From Glycomyces paridis (lineage in GTDB: Bacteria; Actinomycetota; Actinomycetes; Mycobacteriales; Micromonosporaceae), in NCBI RefSeq assembly GCF_004912155.1, contig NZ_STGX01000014.1, positions 1 to 64,000 of the forward strand: a stretch of 64,000 bases of DNA, given 5' to 3'. The stretch's first letter is position 1; each line of letters begins with the position of its first letter. Below are positions 42,313 to 51,390 of this stretch, piece after piece. The notes under the pieces were generated by a model, which worked only from the letters and a program-made list of their open reading frames with translations, made no database searches and had not been told where the DNA came from. The position numbers and the translations under genes were made by a program.

Positions 42313-43188
42313 GTGAACGACCAGGCGATCGACGAGGACTTCGTGCGAGGCCTGCTGCGCGGGCAGCACCCCGACCTTGCCGACCTGCCGCTCCGGCCCG
42401 TCGAAGGCGGCTGGGACAACCAGATGTGGCGCCTGGGCGACGACCTCGCCGTGCGCCTGCCGTGCACCGACCGCGCCCCGGGCCTCCTGGAGAAGGAGCA
42501 CCGCTGGCTGCCCGGCCTCGCCGCGGGCCTCCCGCTGCCGGTCCCGGTGCCCGTGCGCCTCGGCGTCCCCTCGGACGCCTTCCCCCGCAACTGGATCGTC
42601 ACCACCTGGGTGCCCGGCGAACCCGCCGACCGGGCCCCGATCAGCGAGGCCCGCAGCGCCGACGTCCTCGCCGACCTCTTCGCCGCCCTCCACCGCGAGG
42701 CGCCCGCAGGCGCCCCCGCGAGTCCCGACCGCGGCGTGCCGCTCGACCGCCTCGCCGCGGACATGGAACGCGGCATCGGACGGTTCACCGGGGACGCCGG
42801 GCCGCTGCGGGAGGTCTGGGCCGACGCGCTGGCCGCACCGGCCTACGACGGGCCGCCGGTGTGGCTCCACGGGGACCTGCATCCGGCGAACGCGGTCACC
42901 GCAGGCGGTGCGCTCACCGGGCTGATCGACTTCGGCGACATGTGCGCGGGCGACCCGGCGACGGACCTGGCGGCGGCCTGGGTGCTCTTGCCCGACGGCG
43001 CCGCCGCGCGGTGCTTCGAGCGGTACGGCGCCGACGCGGCGGCCGTGCGTCGGGCGCGTGGCTGGGCGCTCGGGAAGGCCTTGGCGCTCATCGAGGTCGG
43101 CCACGCGGGCGACATGGGTTGGGACGGCGGCAAGCCGACCTGGGGCCCGGCCGGGCGGGCCGCGCTCGACCGGCTGCTCAAACCGTGA
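42313..43188 (+). CDS. Aminoglycoside phosphotransferase (APH)-family kinase
   Basis: 291 aa from GTG 42313 (AAGGG at 7 nt). Kinase-like fold: N-lobe GGWDNQMWRLGDDLAVRLP, catalytic HGDLHPANAV and metal-binding LIDFGDMCAGDPATDLA. Such proteins phosphorylate antibiotics or, more often, cell metabolites. Sequence alone does not show resistance. Four nt before the LysE-type gene, so the two are probably co-transcribed. Confidence 0.9.
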   Translation: MNDQAIDEDFVRGLLRGQHPDLADLPLRPVEGGWDNQMWRLGDDLAVRLPCTDRAPGLLEKEHRWLPGLAAGLPLPVPVPVRLGVPSDAFPRNWIVTTWVPGEPADRAPISEARSADVLADLFAALHREAPAGAPASPDRGVPLDRLAADMERGIGRFTGDAGPLREVWADALAAPAYDGPPVWLHGDLHPANAVTAGGALTGLIDFGDMCAGDPATDLAAAWVLLPDGAAARCFERYGADAAAVRRARGWALGKALALIEVGHAGDMGWDGGKPTWGPAGRAALDRLLKP

Positions 43189-43192
43189 CGGC

Positions 43193-43807
43193 ATGACCGC
43201 GGTCTTCTTCACCGGTCTGGCGATCGGCTTGGCGCTCATCGTCCCGATCGGGGCGCAGAACGTGTTCGTGTTCGGCCAGGGCGTGTCCCTGGGGATGCCG
43301 CGGGCGCTGTGGGCGGTCGCGGGGGCGGGCCTGTGCGACACGCTGCTCATCGTCCTGGGCGCGACCGGGGCCTCCGCGCTGCTGGACTCGGTGCCGGGCC
43401 TGCGCCCGGCGATGCTCGCGGCCGGGGCGCTGTTCCTCGCCTACCTGGGCGTCCGCTCGCTCCTGACGCGGCCCACGGAGCTCGACGGCGAGGACGGCGA
43501 CTGGTCGCCCGCGCGCACGCTCCGGCGCACCGCGGCGGTCTCGCTGCTCAACCCGCACGCCGTGCTCGACACGGTCGGGGTCCTCGGGGCGGCGATCGCG
43601 GCGCAGTCCGCCGGGACGCGCGCCGCGTTCGCGGCGGGCGCGGTCTCGGCCTCCTGGGGCTGGTTCCTGTTGCTCGCGGGCGCGGCGGCGGCGATGCGGC
43701 GTCTCATGACGCCGGGGCGGCGGGTCTGGTTCGACCGCGCCTCGGGCGTGATCCTGCTGGTCTTCGCGGTATGGCTGGGCTGGGAGTTCGTGCACGCCGT
43801 CGCCTGA
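43193..43807 (+). CDS. LysE-family amino-acid exporter
   Basis: 204 aa, six spans. Starts with the family pattern FFTGLAIGLALIVPIGAQNVFVFGQG, and has SLLNPHAVLDTVGVLGA in the centre. These match LysE/ArgO exporters of basic amino acids. Follows the APH-type gene by 4 nt. The pairing with the kinase has no obvious joint function. Confidence 0.93.
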   Translation: MTAVFFTGLAIGLALIVPIGAQNVFVFGQGVSLGMPRALWAVAGAGLCDTLLIVLGATGASALLDSVPGLRPAMLAAGALFLAYLGVRSLLTRPTELDGEDGDWSPARTLRRTAAVSLLNPHAVLDTVGVLGAAIAAQSAGTRAAFAAGAVSASWGWFLLLAGAAAAMRRLMTPGRRVWFDRASGVILLVFAVWLGWEFVHAVA

Positions 43808-43937
43808 GCGCGCGGTGCCCGGTGCGCACTCTTTTGTGAGCGGTGTCGTCTGAGTGATGTCTTGTGCGCGGTCTCGTGTGCTCGGCCTCACCCGCCCGGC
43901 TCGGGAACAAACCGCGGGCACCCCCTGTTGAGGTAGA

Positions 43938-43949
43938 TGCAAACGCATG
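43938..43949. promoter_or_regulatory. Possible MarR operator before monooxygenase operon
   Basis: ATGC-AAAC-GCAT inverted repeat about 40 bp upstream of the monooxygenase start, in a locally AT-rich stretch. The MarR protein of the same operon is the natural candidate ligand. Confidence 0.35.
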
Positions 43950-43989
43950 AACATCAGGCCGTGGGAACGGCAGGAGCAGGGGAAATACA

Positions 43990-45174
43990 ATGCAGTTCGG
44001 TGTCTTCTCAGTCAGCGACATCACGCGCGACCCGGTCTCGGGCACCACCCCGAGCGAGGCCGAGCGGATCGACGCCATCGTCAAGATCGCGGTCAAGGCC
44101 GAAGAGGTCGGGCTCGACGTGTTCGCCATCGGCGAGCACCACAACCCGCCGTTCTTCTCCTCGTCCCCGACCACGCTCCTCGCCCACATCGCCGCGCTCA
44201 CCGAGCGCCTCATCGTCACCACGGCGACCACGCTCATCACCACCAACGACCCCGTGCGCCTCGCCGAGGAGTACGCGATGCTCCAGCACCTCTCCAAGGG
44301 CCGCATGGACCTGATGCTCGGGCGCGGCAACACCGCCCCGGTCTACCCCTGGTTCGGCCAGGACATCCGCCAGGGCCTGCCGCTCGCGCTGGAGAACTAC
44401 AACCTGCTGCACCGGCTGTGGCGCGAGGACGTCGTGGACTGGGAGGGCGAGTTCCGCACGCCGCTCCAGGGCTTCACCTCCACGCCCCGACCCCTGGACG
44501 ACACGCCGCCGTTCGTGTGGCACGGCTCCATCCGCACGCCCGAGATCGCCGAGCAGGCCGCGTTCTACGGCAACGGCTTCTTCGCCAACCACATCTTCTG
44601 GCCGTCCTCGCACTCCAAGCGCCTCATCGACTTCTACCGCAGGCGCTTCGAGCACTACGGGCACGGCACCCAGGCGCAGGCCGTGGTCGGCCTCGGGGGC
44701 CAGGCCTACATCGCGAAGCGCTCGCAGGACGCCGTCAAGGAGTTCCGCCCGTACTTCGACGAGGCCCCCGTCTACGGCAACGGCCCGAGCATGGAGGAGT
44801 TCACCAAGGGCACGCCGCTCACCGTCGGCAGCCCGCAGGAGGTCATCGACAAGACCCTGACCTTCCAGGAGACCTTCGGCGACTACCAGCGCCAGCTGTT
44901 CCTGCTCGACCACGCCGGGATGCCGCTCGGCATGGTCCTCGACCAGCTCGAACTGCTCGGCGGCGAGGTCGTCCCCGTGCTGCGCAAGGAACTCGCGGCC
45001 CGCCGCGACCCCGGCGCGGCCGAGGCGCCCACGCACGCGTCGCTCGTCGCGGCCAAGTACGGCGACGCGCCGGCCCGCCAGCCGCGCCCGAACGCCAACC
45101 GCGGCGACAACGTCACCGGCGGCTCGCCCTACCAGGACGGCGACGCCCAGGCCGAGTACCCGAGCCTCGGTTAA
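43990..45174 (+). CDS. FMN-dependent luciferase-like monooxygenase (CE1758 family)
   Basis: 394 aa. TIM-barrel bacterial luciferase family: MQFGVFSVSDI start, FAIGEHHNPPFF, TTLITTNDPVRLAEEYAMLQHLS, LGRGNTAPVYPWFG. The C-terminal ~60 residues are Arg/Asn/Gly-rich and less ordered. It uses FMNH2 and O2; substrate unknown. The reductase needed to supply FMNH2 is encoded two genes downstream, with a MarR regulator between, matching the CE1758/CE1759 actinobacterial module. Confidence 0.92.
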   Translation: MQFGVFSVSDITRDPVSGTTPSEAERIDAIVKIAVKAEEVGLDVFAIGEHHNPPFFSSSPTTLLAHIAALTERLIVTTATTLITTNDPVRLAEEYAMLQHLSKGRMDLMLGRGNTAPVYPWFGQDIRQGLPLALENYNLLHRLWREDVVDWEGEFRTPLQGFTSTPRPLDDTPPFVWHGSIRTPEIAEQAAFYGNGFFANHIFWPSSHSKRLIDFYRRRFEHYGHGTQAQAVVGLGGQAYIAKRSQDAVKEFRPYFDEAPVYGNGPSMEEFTKGTPLTVGSPQEVIDKTLTFQETFGDYQRQLFLLDHAGMPLGMVLDQLELLGGEVVPVLRKELAARRDPGAAEAPTHASLVAAKYGDAPARQPRPNANRGDNVTGGSPYQDGDAQAEYPSLG

Positions 45175-45186
45175 CGGAGGACCGCC

Positions 45187-45657
45187 ATGACCGCCAGCCG
45201 GAGCCGGCGCGCGAACGCCGCGTGGGAGTCGCTCCTGACCGCCCACGCGGCGCTCATGAAGCGCTTCGCCGCCGAACCGATCTGGGGCGAGCTGTCGATG
45301 CGCGAGTACGACGTGCTCTACACCCTGTCCAAACACGCAGAACCCCTGCGGCTCTACGAACTCGGACGCGACGTGCTGCTCAGCCAGCCCGCCCTGTCGC
45401 GGCTCGTGGACCGCCTCGCCGAGCGCGGCCTCATCGAGCGCGCGGCCGACCCGGCCGACGGCCGCGGGGTGCGCCTGGCGCTCACCGCGGCCGGACGCGA
45501 GGCCCAGCGCCGCGTCGGCGGGCGCCACGCCGTCGACGTCGCCCGCGCGGTCGCCGTCCTCACCGACGAGGAGATGCGCCAGCTCGAAGCCATCGGCCGC
45601 AAGCTCGCCGCCCGAACCGAACCGTCCACACCCGACCGTCAGGAGGCCTCCCGGTGA
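45187..45657 (+). CDS. MarR-family regulator
   Basis: 156 aa. Winged helix: LSMREYDVLYTLSKHAEPLRLYELG, recognition segment LLSQPALSRLVDRLAERGLIER, wing DPADGRGVRLALTAAG. ATG 45187 follows GGAGG. It sits between the monooxygenase and the reductase and overlaps the latter by 4 nt. It probably controls this operon. Confidence 0.92.
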   Translation: MTASRSRRANAAWESLLTAHAALMKRFAAEPIWGELSMREYDVLYTLSKHAEPLRLYELGRDVLLSQPALSRLVDRLAERGLIERAADPADGRGVRLALTAAGREAQRRVGGRHAVDVARAVAVLTDEEMRQLEAIGRKLAARTEPSTPDRQEASR

Positions 45658-46349
45658 ACGCCGAAGCCGCCCAGCCGTACCGCCTCGTCGTCGTCTCCGG
45701 CGGCACCAGCGACCCTTCCTCGACCAGGATGCTCGCCGACCGCATCGCCGACCGCGTCGCGTCCCTCGCCGAAGCCCGGGACGAGAAGGTCGCCGTGTCG
45801 GTGATCGACCTGCGCGAACTCGCCAACGAGATCGCGACCGCCCTCGTCTCGCAGCTCATGGGCCCCAAGATGACCCGCGCGATCGAACTCCTCGGCGCCG
45901 CCGACGCGATCGTCGCCAGCGCCCCCGTCTACAAGGCCGCGCCCAGCGGCCTGTTCAGCTCCTTCTTCCACGTCCTCGACAACGACCTCCTCATCGCCAA
46001 ACCGGTCGTGCTGGCCGCGACCGCCGGAACGGCCCGGCACGCACTGGTCGTGGACGAGCAGATGCGCTCGCTGTTCGCCTACCTGCGCACCATGACCGTG
46101 CCCACCTCGGTCTTCGCCGCCACCGAGGACTGGAACTCGCGCGAACTGGGCGAGCGCATCGACCGCGCCGCCGTCGAACTGCTCCTCCTCGTGGAGTCGG
46201 GCTTCGCCGAGAAGGTCCGCACCGAATCCTGGAAGAGCTACCAGCACGAGTACGGCAGCGCCGGCGGCACCGAACTCGACATCGACCTGAGCACCGACCT
46301 CATGCGCCTCGCCACCGGAGGCTCGGCCGCGCCCAGACGCAAGCCGTAG
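45654..46349 (+). CDS. NAD(P)H-dependent FMN reductase (CE1759 family)
   Basis: 231 aa from GTG 45654 (AGGAGG at 7 nt). Flavodoxin-like: VVVSGGTSDPSSTRMLADRI binds the FMN phosphate, and DAIVASAPVYKAAPSGLFSSFFHVLD contains the conserved P-x-Y-KA segment. It supplies reduced FMN to the monooxygenase at 43990. GTGA overlap with marR couples translation. Confidence 0.93.
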   Translation: MNAEAAQPYRLVVVSGGTSDPSSTRMLADRIADRVASLAEARDEKVAVSVIDLRELANEIATALVSQLMGPKMTRAIELLGAADAIVASAPVYKAAPSGLFSSFFHVLDNDLLIAKPVVLAATAGTARHALVVDEQMRSLFAYLRTMTVPTSVFAATEDWNSRELGERIDRAAVELLLLVESGFAEKVRTESWKSYQHEYGSAGGTELDIDLSTDLMRLATGGSAAPRRKP

Positions 46350-46353
46350 CGAC

Positions 46354-46405
46354 CGAACCGCAACGCCTTCCGACCCCTTTGGGAGCCGGGAGGCGCTACG
46401 GTTCG
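46354..46405 (+). terminator. Long stem-loop between reductase and lipoprotein genes
   Basis: Outer arms CGAACCG (46354-46360)/CGGTTCG (46399-46405) and inner arms CGCCTTCCG/CGGGAGGCG with one wobble. Starts 5 nt after the reductase stop and ends 3 nt before the next ATG. The TACGGT in its right arm is also a plausible leaderless -10 for that gene. Confidence 0.65.
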
Positions 46406-46408
46406 AAA

Positions 46409-47575
46409 ATGCACCCCCGCAACGTCATCGCCGCGACCGTCGCAGTCCTGCTCTCCTCCGGCTGCGCCGCGGCCGACGAACACACTGCGGAGGGGCCGGA
46501 CGGCGCCCTCGGCTTCCTCCTCCACGAGGACGCCGTGGACTACCCCGGCACCTGGGCGAACTACGGCAGCGGCCTCCGCGACCTCGTCCCGCTCGGCGAC
46601 TGCGTCCTCGGCGTCGGCCTGTACGACAACGGCTACCGCGACGTCGGAGCGACCTGGACGGGCGAAGCCGACTGCACCGCCCTGCGCCTCCACCCCGAGC
46701 CCGACGACGGCCAGGGCGATCCCGAAGGCTCCCAAGGCTGGAGCGGCGCCCCCTTCGGCGGCGCCACCGGCGTCATCGACCTCGGCGACGGCGTCATGGT
46801 CGGACTCTCGGGCGAGTCGGTCCAGCGCCGCGACGCCGACGGCACGGTCACCGAGCTCGCCGACCTCGACCTTCCCGCCAACGCCCCGAAGGGCGAAGGC
46901 GGCGACCGGTCCGGCCTGTGCGGTCTGGCCGCGATCCCCGGCGGCCTGCTCGTGAGCGGATTCGTCAACGACGACGCCCTCCTGTGGACTGTCGCCGACG
47001 ACGGGACCGTCACCGAACCGGCGACCTCCGAGGAACTGACGGGCGAGCCGGAGGGCTTCTGCCGCATGGCCTCCGAAGGCGACACGGTCGTCGCCTTCGG
47101 CGCCGACGCGCTCGCCTGGCGCTCCCTCGACGGCGGCCGGACCTGGGAGACCGCCCCGGCCGAAGGACTCCCGGGCGACGCCTGGGTGCTCGACCTGCGG
47201 CCGGTCGACGGCGCCTGGAGGGCGCTGGCGGCGACCCCGCCCGGCGACGGCCCGCTCGAAGTCATGCAGCTCGACAGCGCCGACGGACTCGCCTGGACCG
47301 TCACCGGTCGCCAGGACGTGGGCGACGGCAAGGCCGTGGACGTCGCCTTCGACGCGGCGGGGTCGCCGATCATCGTCGGCGACAGGATGGTGCGCGAGGA
47401 CGACCGCAACAGCGCGTGCAACTTCGTGCTCACCGCCGCCGGTCGATGGCCCGACCTCACCTGGGAGCGCGGCGAACTCGGCTGCGCCGCCGACCCGGTC
47501 CTGGCGGTCGCGACGCTGGCCGACGGCAGGGTCCTCATCGCCAGCAACCGCCACCTGTGGATCCGGCCCGCCTGA
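46409..47575 (+). CDS. Lipoprotein with beta-propeller-like repeats
   Basis: 388 aa from ATG 46409, 6 nt after TACGGT. Signal peptide ends in lipobox LSSGC. The body shows repeated short segments of the SLDGGRTWETAPAEG type (Asp-box/BNR-like), and GLAWTVTGRQDVGDG, suggesting a propeller. Eight Cys are spread through the chain. Surface-exposed; ligand unknown. Confidence 0.75.
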   Translation: MHPRNVIAATVAVLLSSGCAAADEHTAEGPDGALGFLLHEDAVDYPGTWANYGSGLRDLVPLGDCVLGVGLYDNGYRDVGATWTGEADCTALRLHPEPDDGQGDPEGSQGWSGAPFGGATGVIDLGDGVMVGLSGESVQRRDADGTVTELADLDLPANAPKGEGGDRSGLCGLAAIPGGLLVSGFVNDDALLWTVADDGTVTEPATSEELTGEPEGFCRMASEGDTVVAFGADALAWRSLDGGRTWETAPAEGLPGDAWVLDLRPVDGAWRALAATPPGDGPLEVMQLDSADGLAWTVTGRQDVGDGKAVDVAFDAAGSPIIVGDRMVREDDRNSACNFVLTAAGRWPDLTWERGELGCAADPVLAVATLADGRVLIASNRHLWIRPA

Positions 47576-47661
47576 AACGCGCAGGACCGGATCGGACCGA
47601 GCGGTCCGAACGCGGGATATCCGGTTGCACCGCAGCGGCGCTGCGACCAGACTCGCCGGTG

Positions 47662-48984
47662 ATGATGACCCTCGACATGATCGACCGCCTGAAGCAGACC
47701 GTGGACGAGCGCTGGGAGAGCCCGGTCGCCGACCTCGTCGCCGCCGCCTGGGGCCACCCGGCCGGGACGGCGAAATGGTGGCGCTCCAGCGCCACGCACG
47801 TGTTCGTGCTGCCCGACCAGGAAGGGAAGCGCTACCTGCGCTTCGCGCCCGACGACCGCGCGGACGCCTTCGCGGCCGTCGCCGCGCTCGCCGCCCGCCT
47901 CGCCGACACCGGCGCCCGCGTCGCGCGGCCCGTGCCCACGACGGCCGGAACCCTCGTCGCCACCGTGGCGACCCCGCTGGGGTTCATGCAGGCCATGATG
48001 GTCGAGGCCGCGCCCGGCGAGGCTTTCGACGCCGAGGAGCTGGATGAGCCGGGCGCCCGCGCCTGGGGCCGGGCCCTCGCCGAATTCCACCTCGCCGCCG
48101 CCGACGCGAAGGAACCGCTGCCGGGCCCCTTCGCGACCCCGCCGACCTTCCCGGACGACCCCGAACTGGCGGCCTGCGCCGCCGCCCTGACGGCCGCCGC
48201 GCGCAAGCTCTCTCGCGAACCGGCCCGCTTCGGCGTCGTCCACGGGGACTTCGAACTCGACAACCTCGCCTGGCAGGACGGGACCGCGACCGCCTTCGAC
48301 CTCGACGAGGCCCACCGCTCCTGGTACGCCGCCGACATCGCCTTCGCCGTGCGCGACCTCTGCGACCACTCCGGCCGCCCGGCCCCCGAGCATGCCGAGC
48401 GATTCGCGGCCTTCATCGACGGCTACCGAGAAGCCCGGCCCCTGACCGCCGACGAGATCGACATGCTCCCGCTCTTCGCGGGCCTCCACGCCCTCACCGC
48501 CCTGGGCGACATCGCCGCCGCCCTCGGCGAACCCGATGCGGCCGAAGCGGCATGGAAGGCCGACCTCCGCGCGCACCTCACGGCCCTCGCCGCCGACCAC
48601 CGCACCCTCGCCCTCGACACCGCCCGCCCGCACCGCACCCTCGAAGACCTCGAAGGCGACGACTGGGGCGACTCGCCGGCGGGTGCCACCACCCTCGTGT
48701 CCAAAGTGCACGCACTGCGACGAGTACCGTTGGGGTCGTTGACCGTCGAGCACCTGCGGATGCTCATCGGACAGCGCGTCGGCCTCGACCACCTCCTGCC
48801 GATCGCGCTGAAGGTCCTGCGCGCCGACCCGCTCGCCGCCGGCGACATGAGCCCGGGGGCCCTGCTGCGCAGCGCCTTGCACGCCGTAAGCGGCGACTCG
48901 GAGTTCGCTCTGGAGCTGCGGGCGCTGGCGGCCGGGGTCGACGATCCCGAAGGACTGCTGCGCGATGAGCTGGACGGGGTCTGA
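47662..48984 (+). CDS. Phosphotransferase-like kinase fused to a CdiI-type immunity domain
   Basis: 440 aa from ATG 47662; neighbouring GTG 47659 and ATG 47665 are alternatives. Residues ~1-315 are an APH/homoserine-kinase-like domain (HGDFELDNLAW, FDLDEAHRSWYAADIAFAVRDL). Residues 325-440 start RTLEDLEGDDWGD and continue LVSKVHALRRVPLGSLTVEHLRMLIGQ split over two helices, then LKVLRADPLAAGD; this matches the contact-dependent growth-inhibition immunity family (CdiI_2 type), normally a free ~110-aa protein. No start codon or ribosome site lies at the junction, so it is a true fusion in this sequence. No toxin gene is nearby. Confidence 0.82.
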   Translation: MMTLDMIDRLKQTVDERWESPVADLVAAAWGHPAGTAKWWRSSATHVFVLPDQEGKRYLRFAPDDRADAFAAVAALAARLADTGARVARPVPTTAGTLVATVATPLGFMQAMMVEAAPGEAFDAEELDEPGARAWGRALAEFHLAAADAKEPLPGPFATPPTFPDDPELAACAAALTAAARKLSREPARFGVVHGDFELDNLAWQDGTATAFDLDEAHRSWYAADIAFAVRDLCDHSGRPAPEHAERFAAFIDGYREARPLTADEIDMLPLFAGLHALTALGDIAAALGEPDAAEAAWKADLRAHLTALAADHRTLALDTARPHRTLEDLEGDDWGDSPAGATTLVSKVHALRRVPLGSLTVEHLRMLIGQRVGLDHLLPIALKVLRADPLAAGDMSPGALLRSALHAVSGDSEFALELRALAAGVDDPEGLLRDELDGV

Positions 48985-49061
48985 CCACGAGGGACACCGC
49001 CGGGGCCGGTTCGGCGGTATCGTTCGGGAACGCACGGAATCGCAGGAGAGGCGGCCGGTCT

Positions 49062-49259
49062 ATGAGCGAGTGGGACGGGATCAGCGTCGGTGAGATGGTG
49101 AACATCCCGAACATCGAGCCCTCCGAGGTGATCGAGACGGCCGCGATCGTGCCCGACGCGTTCGCGGAGGCGCTGCTCGCCTCGGTGACCGTGCGCGGCA
49201 GCGCAGGAGTGGACGAGGACACCGCCGAACTCGACCAGATCGAACCCGAGGACGACTAG
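49062..49259 (+). CDS. Small acidic hypothetical protein
   Basis: 65 aa, rich in Asp/Glu, no signal peptide. AGGAGAGG precedes ATG 49062 at a long spacing of about 11 nt. MSEWDGISVGEMVNIPNIEPSEVI reads like protein. Family unknown; ends EPEDD. Confidence 0.55.
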   Translation: MSEWDGISVGEMVNIPNIEPSEVIETAAIVPDAFAEALLASVTVRGSAGVDEDTAELDQIEPEDD

Positions 49260-49284
49260 CGCCGGTCCCCGAGACTCCGGCCGG

Positions 49285-49833
49285 TCACTTCCGGGGATGG
49301 TCCGCTGTGCACCAGACCTCGGCGTCGGCGATGAACGCGCTCGACATGGGCGCCTTCAGGTCCACACGCGGCCCGCCCGGCAGGGGCGCGCCGCCGACCG
49401 AGATCGCGGCCTCCTCACACGGCATCCACACGGTGGAGAGCACGTGCGGGACGCCGCCGAGGTCGTACTCGTCGTTGCGGGTCAGGTACCGCTCGATCGG
49501 ACCGGCGATCGCCACCGACACGTCCGCCGCCGTGGCCCTGAACCCCTGCGCCAGATCGAGGTCGAACGCGACCGGCGCCGCCACGACCTCGGGCTCCGAC
49601 CAGCCGACCGTCGCGACGACGGCCGCGAGGTGGCGGTTGAACTCCTCGCCGAGCCACGCGGCCAGAGCGGTGTCGGCGCCGAAGATCCGGGTGCGGCCGG
49701 GCGTGCCCAGCACGAGCGCGTTCCCGTTGCCGCGCAGGGACCAGTCGACGCGCCACACTGAAGCGAACGCCGTCGCCCGGTCGCCGTCGTACAGGGTGAC
49801 GCACGGATTGGCGCCCATGAGGCGAAGGGTCAT
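49285..49833 (-). CDS. Hypothetical protein
   Basis: 182 aa, soluble. Segments TPGRTRIFGADTALAAWLGEEFNRH and RYLTRNDEYDLGGVPHVLSTVWMPCEEAAI give a compact alpha/beta impression. ATG 49833 is preceded by TAAGCT at 6 nt, a leaderless -10. Family not recognised. Divergent from the DUF4241 pair. Confidence 0.7.
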   Translation of the reverse strand: MTLRLMGANPCVTLYDGDRATAFASVWRVDWSLRGNGNALVLGTPGRTRIFGADTALAAWLGEEFNRHLAAVVATVGWSEPEVVAAPVAFDLDLAQGFRATAADVSVAIAGPIERYLTRNDEYDLGGVPHVLSTVWMPCEEAAISVGGAPLPGGPRVDLKAPMSSAFIADAEVWCTADHPRK

Positions 49834-49938
49834 GCACCGAGCTTAGAACCCGCCCGCATCGCTGAGCCCTCGGTCGTCCTCGAAGCACTGTTGTGCCTGA
49901 GGTGCAGACGTACCTCGGGCACTGTCGCACGGGGCCAT

Positions 49939-49944
49939 TATGAT
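49939..49944 (+). promoter_or_regulatory. Leaderless -10 of the DUF4241 pair
   Basis: TATGAT lies 6 nt before ATG 49951. No ribosome site and no clear -35. Confidence 0.6.
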
Positions 49945-49950
49945 CGCGCG

Positions 49951-50607
49951 ATGGCGTACACCCCCGACTTCGCGGCACTGCTCACCCCAGGCTCGGTCTT
50001 CGACGTGGGCTGGAAGGACACCGTCGGCAGGGTCCAGCCGGTCGAGTTGGAGAAGGCCGTCTGCCCCACTGGGTCGATCGTCGGATGCGACCCGCTCGTC
50101 TGCCCGGACAGCGACCCGTTCACCGTGGCGGTCCCGCCCGGCGTCCACCGGCTCATCGCCTGGGTCGCGACGATCGAGACCGACGGCGAGGCGACCGACC
50201 GCCGCGTAGCGGCCTTGGAGCTTCGTATCACCGACCAGCCGACGGCCGCTTGGGAAATGGCCGTCAGCGGCGACGACGACCCGGCCGAGCTCGAAGAGGA
50301 CGGCTTCTTCGGCTACGCCGTGGACGCGGGTGCGGGCGCCCTCGCCGACCGGGTGGCGACCACGGCGCTCCGAGGCTGGGAGTACGAGGAGACCGAGGAG
50401 CGGCTCATCGACGCCACCGACTGGGAGGGCCCCGTGCCGGGCCTCGTCTCCGCCGTCACCGACACCGCGACCGGCGCGAACGTCGTCATCGTGGGCACCG
50501 GCTGGGGCGACGGCGTCTACCCGACCTTCATCGGCCGCGACGCCGAGGGCGCCGTCACCCGCCTCGTGACCGACTTCCTGCTCATCGCCGGTCCCGACGA
50601 GGACTGA
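49951..50607 (+). CDS. DUF4241 protein, copy 1
   Basis: 218 aa. Family marks: VCPTGSIVGCDPLV with CPTG and CDP, GFFGYAVDAGAGALAD, and the C-terminal GWGDGVYPTFIGRDAEGAVTRLVTDF. Ends one nucleotide before the start of a full-length paralogue. The family's role is not known to me; no membrane or signal segment. Confidence 0.9.
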   Translation: MAYTPDFAALLTPGSVFDVGWKDTVGRVQPVELEKAVCPTGSIVGCDPLVCPDSDPFTVAVPPGVHRLIAWVATIETDGEATDRRVAALELRITDQPTAAWEMAVSGDDDPAELEEDGFFGYAVDAGAGALADRVATTALRGWEYEETEERLIDATDWEGPVPGLVSAVTDTATGANVVIVGTGWGDGVYPTFIGRDAEGAVTRLVTDFLLIAGPDED

Positions 50608-50608
50608 G

Positions 50609-51265
50609 ATGGCCTACGCTCCCGATCTCTCGCGCCTGCTCCAACCCGGGTTCTCCTACCCCGACAAGCATGGTGCGACCGTGACCATCACGCCGCTCCC
50701 GATCGGCCCTTCGGTGTGCCCGACCGGTCGCATCGTCGGCTGCGACCCGCTCGTCAACCGCGACGCCGACCCGTTCCTGGTCGCCGTCGAGCCGGGCACC
50801 TACCAGCTCACCGCCTGGGTCGCGGTCTTCGTACTCGACGGCGCCGAAGTCCAGCGCCGCAACGCCGCGCTGGAGCTGCGGATCTCCGAGGAGGCAACGG
50901 CCGCATGGGAGATGGCGACCACACGGGTTGAGAGCGATGTGGACGGACTCGGAGACGACGGCTTCTTCGGCTACTCCGTCGACGCAGGCTGCGGCACCCT
51001 CGCCGACCACGGCGCACTGCGGCCGCTCGTCGAGGACGAGTACGGCGAGCTGGTCGACGAACTCCTCCTTGACGAGATGGACTGGGAAGCGCCGATCAAG
51101 GGCATCGCGAACGCGGTCACCGACGAGGCCACCGGTGCGAACGTGGCCGTCGTCGGCTCCGGCTGGGGTGACGGCGCCTATCCGACCTTCATCGGCCGCG
51201 ACGAAGCAGGGGCCGTAACCTGCTACGTCACCGACTTCCTCGTCATCGCCGATCCTGTCGAGTGA
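50609..51265 (+). CDS. DUF4241 protein, copy 2
   Basis: 218 aa, exactly the same length as copy 1 and roughly half identical; shares VCPTGRIVGCDPLV, GFFGYSVDAGCGTLAD and GWGDGAYPTFIGRDEAGAVT. ATG lies 1 nt after the upstream stop, so the two are made together. Differences cluster at the N-terminus and around residues 105-150, suggesting different partners. A tandem duplication that kept both copies. Confidence 0.9.
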   Translation: MAYAPDLSRLLQPGFSYPDKHGATVTITPLPIGPSVCPTGRIVGCDPLVNRDADPFLVAVEPGTYQLTAWVAVFVLDGAEVQRRNAALELRISEEATAAWEMATTRVESDVDGLGDDGFFGYSVDAGCGTLADHGALRPLVEDEYGELVDELLLDEMDWEAPIKGIANAVTDEATGANVAVVGSGWGDGAYPTFIGRDEAGAVTCYVTDFLVIADPVE

Positions 51266-51390
51266 TCCGTGGCGGCAAGAGCGCGGATCGGCTGCAGGCG
51301 CCGACGTGCGTCACCATGACCGGCCCCGCTCGTTACCCTTGCCGACCCGCCGCCCGCACGCGGCACCGTTACGCACCAGGGGGCTCGACC

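Noticed and set aside
42313-43188. Acquired aminoglycoside resistance gene
   Set aside because: The APH fold is clear but the sequence does not resemble a known resistance class by eye, and no mobile element is nearby.
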